Below are positions 1-4,584 of a DNA stretch of 13,029 bases, piece by piece. Under the pieces are notes generated by a model. It did no database searches and was not told the origin of the DNA. It saw only the letters and a program-made list of their open reading frames with translations. A program made the translations under genes and the position numbers. Every line of letters starts with the position of its first letter. Position 1 is the first letter of the stretch. Source of the DNA: Actinomycetes bacterium (GTDB taxonomy: Bacteria; Actinomycetota; Actinomycetes; Actinomycetales; Cellulomonadaceae); NCBI GenBank assembly GCA_023425905.1, contig JAFABT010000048.1, forward strand, positions 1-13,029. Reading direction: 5' to 3'.

Positions 1-1
1 G

Positions 2-253
2 CAGGTGCGGGACCTCGTCGAGCAGATGCTGCGCACGAGCGGGCGACGCCTCGACCTGTCGAGCCCCTTCGTCGATGCGTGCCTGCCGGGCGGCGAGCGG
101 CTCCACGTCGTCATCCCCGACGTCACGTCGAGCGGAAGTGTGGGCGTGACAGGTGACAGGTTGCGGCTGGTTCACTCTTCTCGTGCAGCGCGTATGGGAC
201 GGACTACGGGGAAACCTGTCACATGTGTCACACCTGTCACGGATGCTGCCTGA
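2..253 (+). pseudogene. tadA: Truncated TadA/CpaF-type pilus assembly ATPase fragment
   Basis: The frame open from the left window edge reads RDLVEQMLRTSGRRLDLSSP followed by FVDACLPGGERLHVVIPDVT. This is the conserved N-terminal-domain stretch before the Walker A motif in CpaF/TadA secretion ATPases, which power Tad/Flp pilus assembly at the inner membrane. The likeness ends near base 127. Family members continue into a conserved Arg/Lys-Phe strand and then the P-loop; here the frame runs through Ser/Thr/Val-rich sequence to a stop at 251-253. That unrelated tail overlaps the GTGACA repeat zone and is probably read-through. The gene therefore loses all its catalytic parts, and its 5' part lies outside the window. 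The likely cause is insertion of the phage element into a host tad locus. An old unrelated remnant is the alternative. The family call is fairly sure; the cause of truncation is inferred. Confidence 0.6.
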
Positions 254-368
254 CCTGCACGAACGCCGTGACACATCGAGTACCGCGTGACAGGTTGGCG
301 CCGCGCATCTGTCACGGATGGCGCGCGACGACGCCCGAGGTGTGACGGATCGCGCCCGCCGCGTGACA
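146..368. repeat. Cluster of GTGACA/TGTCAC repeats
   Basis: Nine exact copies of the hexamer lie in 223 bases. In plus orientation (GTGACA) they start at 146, 153, 268, 287 and 363; in reverse (TGTCAC) at 217, 226, 235 and 310. A near copy, GTGACG, is at 342. The three at 217, 226 and 235 repeat with an exact 9-base period. Most copies extend to GTGACAGGT or GTGACACAT. There is no convincing gene here. This arrangement fits binding sites for one protein: a phage repressor, arm-type integrase sites near an attachment end, or replication iterons. The sequence does not decide between them. Confidence 0.7.
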
Positions 369-374
369 CATCGG

Positions 375-406
375 ACGGACGTTGATTCCCGCGGATCAAC
401 GTCCGT
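375..406. repeat. Perfect 12-bp inverted repeat
   Basis: The arms ACGGACGTTGAT (375-386) and ATCAACGTCCGT (395-406) are exact reverse complements around the 8-base spacer TCCCGCGG. It sits between the GTGACA cluster and the TTG start at 420. No T-tract follows, only GGTTT, so an operator or structural site is as likely as a terminator. A second TGATCCCCG-like element follows at 411-419, echoing TGATTCCCG inside the repeat. Confidence 0.65.
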
Positions 407-419
407 GGTTTGATCCCCG

Positions 420-752
420 TTGGCTGACGCCGCGGCCGCGTGGGCCCGCGCGGAGCGCGCCGGGTGGGCTGCGGTCGCTACGCGCATGGGCACCGCGCAG
501 ACAGCCACCCGTCGGGCGGGCGAGGCCGCCGGCGTCCGGCTCGAGCGGGCGACCTCACCGCGCACCGTGGTCATGCTCGAGCAGGCACGGGCGCACGCGG
601 CCGAGCACGGCGACCTCACCGGCACGACGGGCGACCTCGCGCGCTGGCTCGCATCACGGCGACACCTCGCGCGCGCCGGGGGCGTTGCGTCGGCGATCGA
701 CGACGAGCTCGACCGCCTCGACCCCGGGTGGCGGGAGTCGCGGCGGGCGTAG
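420..752 (+). CDS. Small protein resembling a helicase-associated domain
   Basis: This 110-residue ORF is one of only two plausible plus-strand coding stretches outside the left-edge fragment. Residues about 46-106 contain MLEQARAHAAEHGDL, then LARWLASRR, then DDELDRLDPGW. That order (Tyr/Ala-rich helix, EHG, L-x-x-W-x-x-x-R, L-x-x-L-x-x-x-W) resembles the helicase-associated (HA) domain found in tandem at the C-termini of some actinobacterial helicases. No helicase motifs are present. The TTG at 420 is the first start after an in-frame TGA at 411 and has no clear Shine-Dalgarno; ATG at 486 is an alternative. It ends just before a strong hairpin, facing the minus-strand gene at 812. It could be a free-standing DNA-binding protein, a remnant of a longer gene, or spurious. 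Confidence 0.4.
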   Translation: MADAAAAWARAERAGWAAVATRMGTAQTATRRAGEAAGVRLERATSPRTVVMLEQARAHAAEHGDLTGTTGDLARWLASRRHLARAGGVASAIDDELDRLDPGWRESRRA

Positions 753-756
753 AGAC

Positions 757-800
757 GACGAAGCGCCCCGCCCTCCCGGAGGAAGACGGGGCGCTTCGTC
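757..800. terminator. Bidirectional terminator-like hairpin
   Basis: The arms 757-770 and 787-800 are perfect 14-bp reverse complements (GACGAAGCGCCCCG on the left), with a 16-base loop that can itself pair CCTCC with GGAGG. It lies exactly between two convergent genes, the plus ORF ending at 752 and the minus gene ending at 812. There is no long U-tract on either side, which is common in high-GC actinobacteria. Confidence 0.7.
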
Positions 801-811
801 AACAACTGGTA

Positions 812-1162
812 TCAAGCGAGAGCGAAGTCGAGAGCCTTGCGCGTCTGGACCTCGTCCTCAAGCCACCGGGGAGCGAAGCCGGGAACGGTTGCCCCCTCCG
901 AGCCCTCCGGCTCGAAGTCGAGGTCGCTCGGCTCCGTGCGGTACGAGCGTCCCCACTGGATGTCCAGACCCAGGACGGTCATCACGCCCTGGACAAAGAT
1001 GGCCGCAGTCCGCGGCGAGCTCGCGTCAACGGGGATGATGAGCATCGGCTCCTCCGAGTCCTCCAGAAGGATCGTGCCCGGGATGGTGTCCACGGCGTCG
1101 CGCAGCTTGCGCCAGTGTCCATCGACGACAGGCGCCAGGACGATCTCGACGGTGTGCTCCAT
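812..1162 (-). CDS. Unrecognised 116-residue partner of the HicA-like protein
   Basis: I do not recognise the family. The protein is acidic and soluble, with no signal peptide or membrane segment. The first 70 residues alternate strands and helices (MEHTVEIVLAPVVDG; a helix WRKLRDAVDTI; a strand PMLIIPVD; a helix RTAAIFVQGVMTVLG), suggesting a small alpha/beta fold. The C-terminus is charged (PRWLEDEVQTRKALD). Its ATG lies 3 bases after the stop of the HicA-like gene, and a Shine-Dalgarno-like AGAGGA lies inside that gene, so the two are coupled. Toxin first and partner second is the usual hicAB order, which suggests an antitoxin role. It shows no clear HicB or DNA-binding motif, so this rests on position only. 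Confidence 0.7.
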   Translation of the reverse strand: MEHTVEIVLAPVVDGHWRKLRDAVDTIPGTILLEDSEEPMLIIPVDASSPRTAAIFVQGVMTVLGLDIQWGRSYRTEPSDLDFEPEGSEGATVPGFAPRWLEDEVQTRKALDFALA

Positions 1163-1165
1163 GAC

Positions 1166-1429
1166 TCAAGTCCTCTTCTTTGTAGTTCGCCCCTTGTGCG
1201 GGATGTCCACGCCAAGCCGGCGTAGGAGCGAGGCTGCGTTCTTGTCACCTCGATGGTCAGATGGCGTCCTGCCAAAGACAACCGGTGCCGCTGGCCGGTC
1301 ATTCCGGTAAGGGTCGTTCAAGCCCGGCGGAGGAGTGAGCCGGGGATGTCCCTCTGACGTCTCGTCGTAGACCCACCCCTTCTGCTCGGCCAGTTCGATC
1401 AACTTCTTCAAGCGGCTCGGCGGCGCCAT
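1166..1429 (-). CDS. HicA-like toxin family protein
   Basis: This 87-residue basic protein has the HicA layout: an N-terminal helix (RLKKLIELAEQKGW), a strand ending in a conserved-position histidine (SEGHPRL), a second strand (APVVFGR), the segment TPSDHRGDKNAASLLRRLG and a short basic tail. Actinobacterial HicA-type proteins carry the same series: a Gly-His-x-Arg-Leu stretch, then TPSD-R, then N-x-x-x-x-LRR. HicA proteins are dsRBD-fold mRNA interferases that use the histidine, so the catalytic position appears intact. ATG at 1429 is preceded by GAGGGGG. The gene sits downstream of the lysis cassette, is followed 3 bases later by a small partner, and the pair is enclosed by related hairpin repeats. 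This looks like a phage-carried accessory (moron) unit. Toxicity is not demonstrated. Confidence 0.6.
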   Translation of the reverse strand: MAPPSRLKKLIELAEQKGWVYDETSEGHPRLTPPPGLNDPYRNDRPAAPVVFGRTPSDHRGDKNAASLLRRLGVDIPHKGRTTKKRT

Positions 1430-1514
1430 CGTCCCCCTCAGTATGCGCTGGTTTGCTGCACGGTACTACAGGAGGATCGACACGTAGACGGGGATCTTGA
1501 CCTCCGCACACGAC

Positions 1515-1556
1515 GATCACGCCCCCGCCCTCCCGGAGGAGGACGGAGCGCTCGTG
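1515..1556. terminator. Imperfect terminator-like hairpin after the lysis cassette
   Basis: Downstream of the holin-like gene (stop at 1573), the minus strand can fold GCTCC and GTCCTCC against GGAGGGC and GGGGGC, a stem of about 12 bp with one bulged G. The core 1523-1552 differs at only two positions from 766-795, the core of the perfect hairpin at 757-800. It probably ends the late operon and separates it from the HicA-like pair. Stem quality is weaker than the other copy and there is no T-tract. Confidence 0.45.
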
Positions 1557-1572
1557 CGTGCGTGGACCGAGG

Positions 1573-2214
1573 TCAGGCGGGCGGAGCGGCTGGTTCGTCG
1601 TCGCCGGGGTCGGTGTCGTCGTCGGGGTCAGCGGTGGTGCTCGGCACGTCGACGGTGCTGCGCGTCGGGCGCCAGCCGAGCGCGATGAGCCGCTCGACGA
1701 TCGCCTCGGCCGCGTCGATGCCGTCGATCGCGGGCGGTTCGTCGTAGCCGCCGAAGTCGTGACCGAGAACCTCGGCCACCTCGGTCTTCGCATCCGACGT
1801 GTCCTCGGTGTCCATGCCGGCCGAACGGTGACTGAGGTCGACAGCGACAGCGACGGCGTCGGCGCGGCTGGCGGCCACCTCGTGCTGTGCCGCGGTCGGC
1901 GGCAACGCGTACCCCGGTGTGCGTGCGGAGCCGAGGACGAGGCGGACGGCCCAGTCGGGGATGCGGTGCTCGAGGCGACGCCACAGCCAATACCAGACGG
2001 CGATCGCGGCCGTGAGCACGAGAGTGAGCGCGAGCTCGGAGCCGAGCAGGTCCGCGAGCGCCTGGCCGACGTCGCCGGGCAGGTGCGGGGAGGTGATGCG
2101 GAGGATGGTCGCGACGACGGCGCCCCAGAGTGTCGGGACGACGGTGCGCAGGTAGGACACGGCGCGGTCGGATAGTGCGGTGCGTTCGAGGGTGATGGTG
2201 TGCGGGGTGGTCAT
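1573..2214 (-). CDS. Two-TM holin-like membrane protein
   Basis: This 213-residue protein has two hydrophobic segments, residues about 21-40 (YLRTVVPTLWGAVVATILRI) and 59-78 (ELALTLVLTAAIAVWYWLW region), separated by a short loop. A long soluble tail follows, ending in an acidic Asp/Pro/Ala-rich stretch. Before that tail is a helix, AAEAIVERLIALGWRP. Two TM segments next to an endolysin gene fit a holin or other lysis membrane protein, which would permeabilise the membrane and release endolysin. At 213 residues it is longer than most holins because of the tail. ATG at 2214 is set by GAGGAG overlapping the endolysin stop (TGAGGAGCACCC then ATG), so the genes are translationally coupled with a 9-base gap. 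The holin function is inferred from context. Confidence 0.6.
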   Translation of the reverse strand: MTTPHTITLERTALSDRAVSYLRTVVPTLWGAVVATILRITSPHLPGDVGQALADLLGSELALTLVLTAAIAVWYWLWRRLEHRIPDWAVRLVLGSARTPGYALPPTAAQHEVAASRADAVAVAVDLSHRSAGMDTEDTSDAKTEVAEVLGHDFGGYDEPPAIDGIDAAEAIVERLIALGWRPTRSTVDVPSTTADPDDDTDPGDDEPAAPPA

Positions 2215-2223
2215 GGGTGCTCC

Positions 2224-2613
2224 TCAGTAGCGGTCGGTGACGGTGCGCGCGAAGGTGACGGTGACGCCGGGGTCCCAGACGGCGACCTGGACGCGGAGCC
2301 GCTCGCCGACGGGGAGGGTGCCCTTCATGGCGTGGAGGCCGAAGGTGGAGCCGCCGGTGCCGATGAGCTCGGTGATGGGGTAGCGGCCGACGACCTTGGG
2401 GTTCTTGCCCTTGGCGTCGGTCTTGACGCGCACGAGGCGGACCTGTGCCTCGCGGCCGGCGGGGAGGCCGGTGAGGCTGAGGGCGACCTGGGTGTCGAAG
2501 CGGCCGGCGCGGATGAGCGCGGAGGTGTTGCCGGCGTCGTCGAGCGGGATGGTCTTCCACTTCCCGGCGGCGAGCGGGGTGTTCTTCGAGCGGGTGAGGG
2601 TCTTGCGCTCCAT
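2224..2613 (-). CDS. Possible internal-start product: endolysin C-terminal domain alone
   Basis: In the same frame as the endolysin, ATG at 2613-2611 (residue 131) is preceded by GAGGAGG with a 5-base spacer, better than many true starts in this window. It falls exactly between the peptidase and the C-terminal domain, and would give a 129-residue product beginning MERKTLTRSK. Internal starts that yield free wall-binding domains are known in several endolysins, for example Lys170 of an enterococcal phage and CTP1L of a clostridial phage. Because GAG-GAG-GAC also encodes EED, chance cannot be excluded. Confidence 0.4.
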   Translation of the reverse strand: MERKTLTRSKNTPLAAGKWKTIPLDDAGNTSALIRAGRFDTQVALSLTGLPAGREAQVRLVRVKTDAKGKNPKVVGRYPITELIGTGGSTFGLHAMKGTLPVGERLRVQVAVWDPGVTVTFARTVTDRY

Positions 2614-3003
2614 GGGGTCCTCCTCGGACGGTCGGTACGTGTCGCGGTCGGCGACGTAGACGAAGTGCCACGGCTCGCGCGCGACGGTCCAGCCGATCCA
2701 GCCGAAGGCGGCGCCGTGCTCGTGGAGCCACGCGCGCAGCGGCTCCCGGGCGTCGACCGCGAGGCCGGTCTCGTGCAGGGACGTGCCCGGTCGGGCGGCG
2801 GTCGCAGGGAGCTCGCCGCGGAGGTAGGCCTCGTATAGCTGCTTCTGCTCGGCGTAGGTGCGGCCCGCGTCGGACAGGTCGACGCGAGGTGCGCCGAGCT
2901 CGAACGCGCGCCGCAGCGACGCCGCCGCGGGCGCGTCGAGCCACGCCTCCTGGCCGTTGCGGCGGTTGGTCACCCCGAGCGGGGTGCGGACGATCTTGGC
3001 CAC
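2224..3003 (-). CDS. Endolysin, VanY/M15-type D-Ala-D-Ala carboxypeptidase domain
   Basis: The product is a 259-residue cell-wall peptidase. Residues about 25-120 form a VanY (peptidase M15) domain. The zinc site is readable: SLHETGLAVD gives His77 and Asp84, EPWHF gives His113, and Glu110 is the likely catalytic base; Arg48 lies in the AGRTYAEQ substrate-side motif. Residues about 131-259 form a beta-rich C-terminal domain I do not recognise, probably wall-binding. There is no signal peptide, so export would depend on a holin. I chose GTG at 3003 because AGGAGG lies 6 bases upstream; ATG at 3021 would put that ribosome site inside the coding region. A second strong ribosome site and ATG occur at the domain junction (2613). 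It is flanked by membrane-protein genes on both sides, forming a lysis cassette. Confidence 0.85.
   Translation of the reverse strand: MAKIVRTPLGVTNRRNGQEAWLDAPAAASLRRAFELGAPRVDLSDAGRTYAEQKQLYEAYLRGELPATAARPGTSLHETGLAVDAREPLRAWLHEHGAAFGWIGWTVAREPWHFVYVADRDTYRPSEEDPMERKTLTRSKNTPLAAGKWKTIPLDDAGNTSALIRAGRFDTQVALSLTGLPAGREAQVRLVRVKTDAKGKNPKVVGRYPITELIGTGGSTFGLHAMKGTLPVGERLRVQVAVWDPGVTVTFARTVTDRY
2614..2625 (-). promoter_or_regulatory. Internal ribosome binding site in the endolysin gene
   Basis: GAGGAGG (2625-2619) plus the spacer ACCCC precedes an in-frame ATG at 2613, at the junction of the catalytic and C-terminal domains. Confidence 0.5.
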
Positions 3004-3067
3004 GAGGCGCCTCCTGGGCATGGGTGCGGCCCCGACGCCGGACAGCGCGGGGTGGGTAGCGGTGCGG

Positions 3068-3391
3068 TCAGCGGAGGTTGAGCACGATCGTCAGCGCCGT
3101 GCTCGCGACGGCGACGCATGCCGCCAGCACGGCGGGCCACGACGGGCGGCGTGCCTCCGCGGATCGCTGCGCGTTGTCGACCGCCGTCTCGACTCGGACG
3201 ATCGACGCCTTGATGTCGCCGATCTCCCGCCCGATCCCGGTCCGCCAGGCCTCGAACTCCGCGCGGATCACGTACCCGGCTTGGGCGGTCTGGACCTCGG
3301 TGCGCATCGAGGCGACGTCGGCTCGGAGGTCGTCGAGCCGAGCGACCACGACAGCGAGCGTCGGGTCATCAGTCGTGGGCGGCGGCGTCAC
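3068..3391 (-). CDS. Coiled-coil protein with C-terminal TM segment, holin-like
   Basis: From GTG at 3391 the product is 107 residues. An N-terminal helix (LAVVVARLDDLRADVASMRTE) and further amphipathic helices with heptad-like spacing (GREIGDIKASIVRVETAVDNA) lead to one C-terminal TM segment (WPAVLAACVAVASTALTIVL) with a short Asn-Leu-Arg end. This is the topology of XhlA-type lysis accessory proteins, and the gene directly precedes the endolysin gene, so a lysis role is likely. The usual longest-ORF start would be GTG at 3403 (111 residues), but neither start has its own Shine-Dalgarno. GTG at 3391 overlaps the TGA of a 13-codon ORF that does have one (GTGA overlap), arguing for coupled initiation at 3391. 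The family is not recognised with certainty. Confidence 0.6.
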   Translation of the reverse strand: MTPPPTTDDPTLAVVVARLDDLRADVASMRTEVQTAQAGYVIRAEFEAWRTGIGREIGDIKASIVRVETAVDNAQRSAEARRPSWPAVLAACVAVASTALTIVLNLR

Positions 3392-3429
3392 TTGGTGCGC
3401 CACTTCGGCGACGGCTGAGGGTCGGTCAC
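3388..3429 (-). CDS. 13-codon ORF coupled to the holin-like gene
   Basis: GTG at 3429-3427 is preceded by a full AGGAGG (3439-3434) with a 4-base spacer. The frame encodes VTDPQPSPKWRTK and stops at TGA (3390-3388), which overlaps the next GTG start by four bases. It is the only good ribosome site for the downstream gene, so the peptide may work as a leader that delivers ribosomes by termination-reinitiation. Its ribosome site lies outside the proposed invertible segment and so would be unaffected by inversion. It could instead be the start of a protein broken by a frameshift. Confidence 0.35.
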   Translation of the reverse strand: MTDPQPSPKWRTK

Positions 3430-3430
3430 G

Positions 3431-3763
3431 GTGCCTCCTGGGACGTCTGCGCTGGTCAGGGCCGATAATGCGTTCTATGTCAGGGTGAGCGGCGCCTGGC
3501 AGATGCTCTGGCGTGCATCGACGTCGCCGATGGTGCAGCGGGGCGCGGCGAGCGTCCCCTTCAGCGGAACGGCGGGCAGCCTGGCGATCACGTTCCCCGT
3601 GCCCTTCGGCGGCAACCCTGCGGTGACGGTGACGGTTACGGGCACAGCGCAGTGGTCTGCGAACACCTCGGCGCGAGGGACTGCCGGGTTCACGATCAAC
3701 GTCATGCGCCCGAGCGGTACCGGTACAGGGACCGTCACGGTCGATTGGGTCGCCGTCTTCTGA
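3431..3763 (+). CDS. Silent alternative C-terminal cassette for the tail fibre
   Basis: This plus-strand ORF opposes the whole late operon. From 3461 it reads ADNAFYV, then RVSGAWQMLWRAS, matching ADNAFYV and RVAGAWWLLSRET in the fibre gene on the other strand. The seven shared codons are identical in DNA; the next codons are not. The remaining 93 residues (VPFSGTAGSLAITFPVPFGG, then NPAVTVTVTG, GFTINVMRPSG and VTVDWVAVF) look like an H-type-lectin-like or fibre-tip beta domain. The GTG at 3431 has at best a weak GAGGG nine bases upstream, and no promoter is visible, so it is probably untranslated as it stands. It converges on the fibre gene with a 24-base gap. On inversion it would become the fibre C-terminus. 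Confidence 0.7.
   Translation: MPPGTSALVRADNAFYVRVSGAWQMLWRASTSPMVQRGAASVPFSGTAGSLAITFPVPFGGNPAVTVTVTGTAQWSANTSARGTAGFTINVMRPSGTGTGTVTVDWVAVF
3461..3481 (+). repeat. Left copy of the 21-bp inverted repeat (putative crossover site)
   Basis: The plus strand reads GCCGATAATGC followed directly by GTTCTATGTC. It is the exact inverse of 4175-4195 and codes ADNAFYV in frame. Identity stops sharply at both ends. With flanks (3458-3485) it resembles a 28-bp dif layout: 11-bp arm AGGGCCGATAA, 6-bp centre TGCGTT, 11-bp arm CTATGTCAGGG. Confidence 0.8.
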
Positions 3764-3787
3764 CCGCCGTCGCCGCGAGGCTCGCAG

Positions 3788-4384
3788 TCAGTTCAGCAGG
3801 TAGGCGCCGGTGGCGGTGACCGCCTGCCCGACGGTCACGTCCCCGGTTCCCGCCACCGACGTGATCGAGACCATGTTGTTCACGACGGCCACTGACGCGA
3901 CGCGGGAGTTGCCTCCAGACAGCCCGTGAGCCATGTTCGCTCGAGCCTGCATCGCGGCCGGCAGGGTGCAGATGTCGGGGTTCGAGATGACGCCCGTCGC
4001 CGCGGTGATCGTGTGCAAGGTCGACGCGGTCGCACGCATGTAGAGGTACTGCCACGGCCCGACGCGACGGTGGTGGACCGCCGTCAGTGTCCACCCGGTG
4101 CCCATCGTGAGACCCGGGTTGGACGTGGACCACTCGGTCTCCCGCGAGAGCAGCCACCACGCGCCCGCGACGCGGACATAGAACGCATTATCGGCGGCGA
4201 CGAAGCAGAGCTGGCCATCCGCCACGGTGCCCGACGGGAGCGCGGTGTCGCGCGCTGCGACGGTCGCGAAGCGCATCACGGAGCGCCCAGCGATCCAGTC
4301 CACGATCGCCTTCATCTGGTTGGGGCCATCGGGAGAGTCGGCCGGGACCGGGTAGGGGCCAGCCTGGATCAGCTCATTCGCCAT
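3788..4384 (-). CDS. Short tail fibre with a probably invertible C-terminus
   Basis: This is a 198-residue structural protein. Residues 1-63 (MANELIQAGPYPVP, PNQMKAIVDWIAG, MRFATVAARDTALPSG, ADGQLCFV) are the type of N-terminal stretch seen in short actinophage tail-fibre proteins, probably attaching to the tail tip. Residues 64-70 (ADNAFYV) lie on the 21-bp repeat. Residues 71-198 (RVAGAWWLLSRETEW to TGAYLLN) form a beta-rich, Thr/Ser/Val-rich tip presumed to bind the receptor. ATG at 4384 has GGAGG six bases upstream and overlaps the preceding gene by 11 bases. Inversion of 3461-4195 would replace the last 128 residues with 93 others and give a 163-residue isoform in frame. The structural role is inferred from position and composition. 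Confidence 0.7.
   Translation of the reverse strand: MANELIQAGPYPVPADSPDGPNQMKAIVDWIAGRSVMRFATVAARDTALPSGTVADGQLCFVAADNAFYVRVAGAWWLLSRETEWSTSNPGLTMGTGWTLTAVHHRRVGPWQYLYMRATASTLHTITAATGVISNPDICTLPAAMQARANMAHGLSGGNSRVASVAVVNNMVSITSVAGTGDVTVGQAVTATGAYLLN
4175..4195 (-). repeat. Right copy of the 21-bp inverted repeat (putative crossover site)
   Basis: Read on the minus strand this is identical to 3461-3481 over all 21 bases. It covers codons 64-70 of the fibre gene. The flanking codons for the conserved R-V-x-G-A-W segment differ between the copies (CGC GTC GCG here, AGG GTG AGC there), so identity is confined to the repeat. Confidence 0.8.
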
Positions 4385-4574
4385 CGGGGTCCTCCGTGGG
4401 TGAGTAGGGCTCGGGGTAGTCGGCTGCGATTGCGTGCGCGGTCGTCGGCGTGATCACGACGGCCCGGGCGTCGGCCGGCAGGCCCAGCGCGGCGAGGATC
4501 TCCGCGAAGGACAGCGGGGTGCCCGGGTCGTGCTGGGGCCCGACATTGGTCAGCGGGGCTGGGTCCTGGCTCAC
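4374..4574 (-). CDS. 66-residue phage protein of unknown function
   Basis: I do not recognise this small acidic Pro-rich protein. It starts at GTG 4574 with GAGGAG six bases upstream, begins 10 bases after the preceding tail gene ends, and overlaps the fibre gene by 11 bases, so it is a real member of the operon. A central helix plus strand (LSFAEILAALGLPADARAVV, then ITPTTAHAIAADYP) is the only clear structure; both ends look disordered. No membrane segment or signal. Its place between a spike-like protein and the fibre suggests a minor tail or fibre-associated role, but that is position only. Confidence 0.65.
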   Translation of the reverse strand: MSQDPAPLTNVGPQHDPGTPLSFAEILAALGLPADARAVVITPTTAHAIAADYPEPYSPTEDPDGE

Positions 4575-4584
4575 GGTGCGCTCC

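Noticed and set aside
146..368. CRISPR array
   Set aside because: The repeated unit is only 6-9 bases, in both orientations and with uneven spacing.
395..440. tRNA 3' end (GGTTTGATCCCC) as an attachment site
   Set aside because: No T-arm stem can be formed around the loop-like sequence and no cloverleaf upstream.
172..1038. Other open frames on both strands at the left end
   Set aside because: Arg/Pro/Ser-rich overlapping readings with no ribosome sites or family pattern; likely chance in high-GC DNA.
1430..1514. Own promoter for the HicA-like pair
   Set aside because: CATACT upstream of the start could be a -10, but no -35 at proper spacing was found, so it is not called.
1628..2944. 438-codon minus-strand ORF over the endolysin and holin-like genes
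   Set aside because: Arg/Pro/His-rich composition typical of an off-frame reading; the overlapped genes have motifs and ribosome sites in the other frames.
3004..3021. Endolysin start at ATG 3021
   Set aside because: It would encode the AGGAGG as residues; the same AGGAGG correctly spaces GTG at 3003.
3388..4200. Diversity-generating retroelement as the source of fibre variation
   Set aside because: The repeat is inverted and exact, with no adenine-biased differences, and no reverse transcriptase is present.
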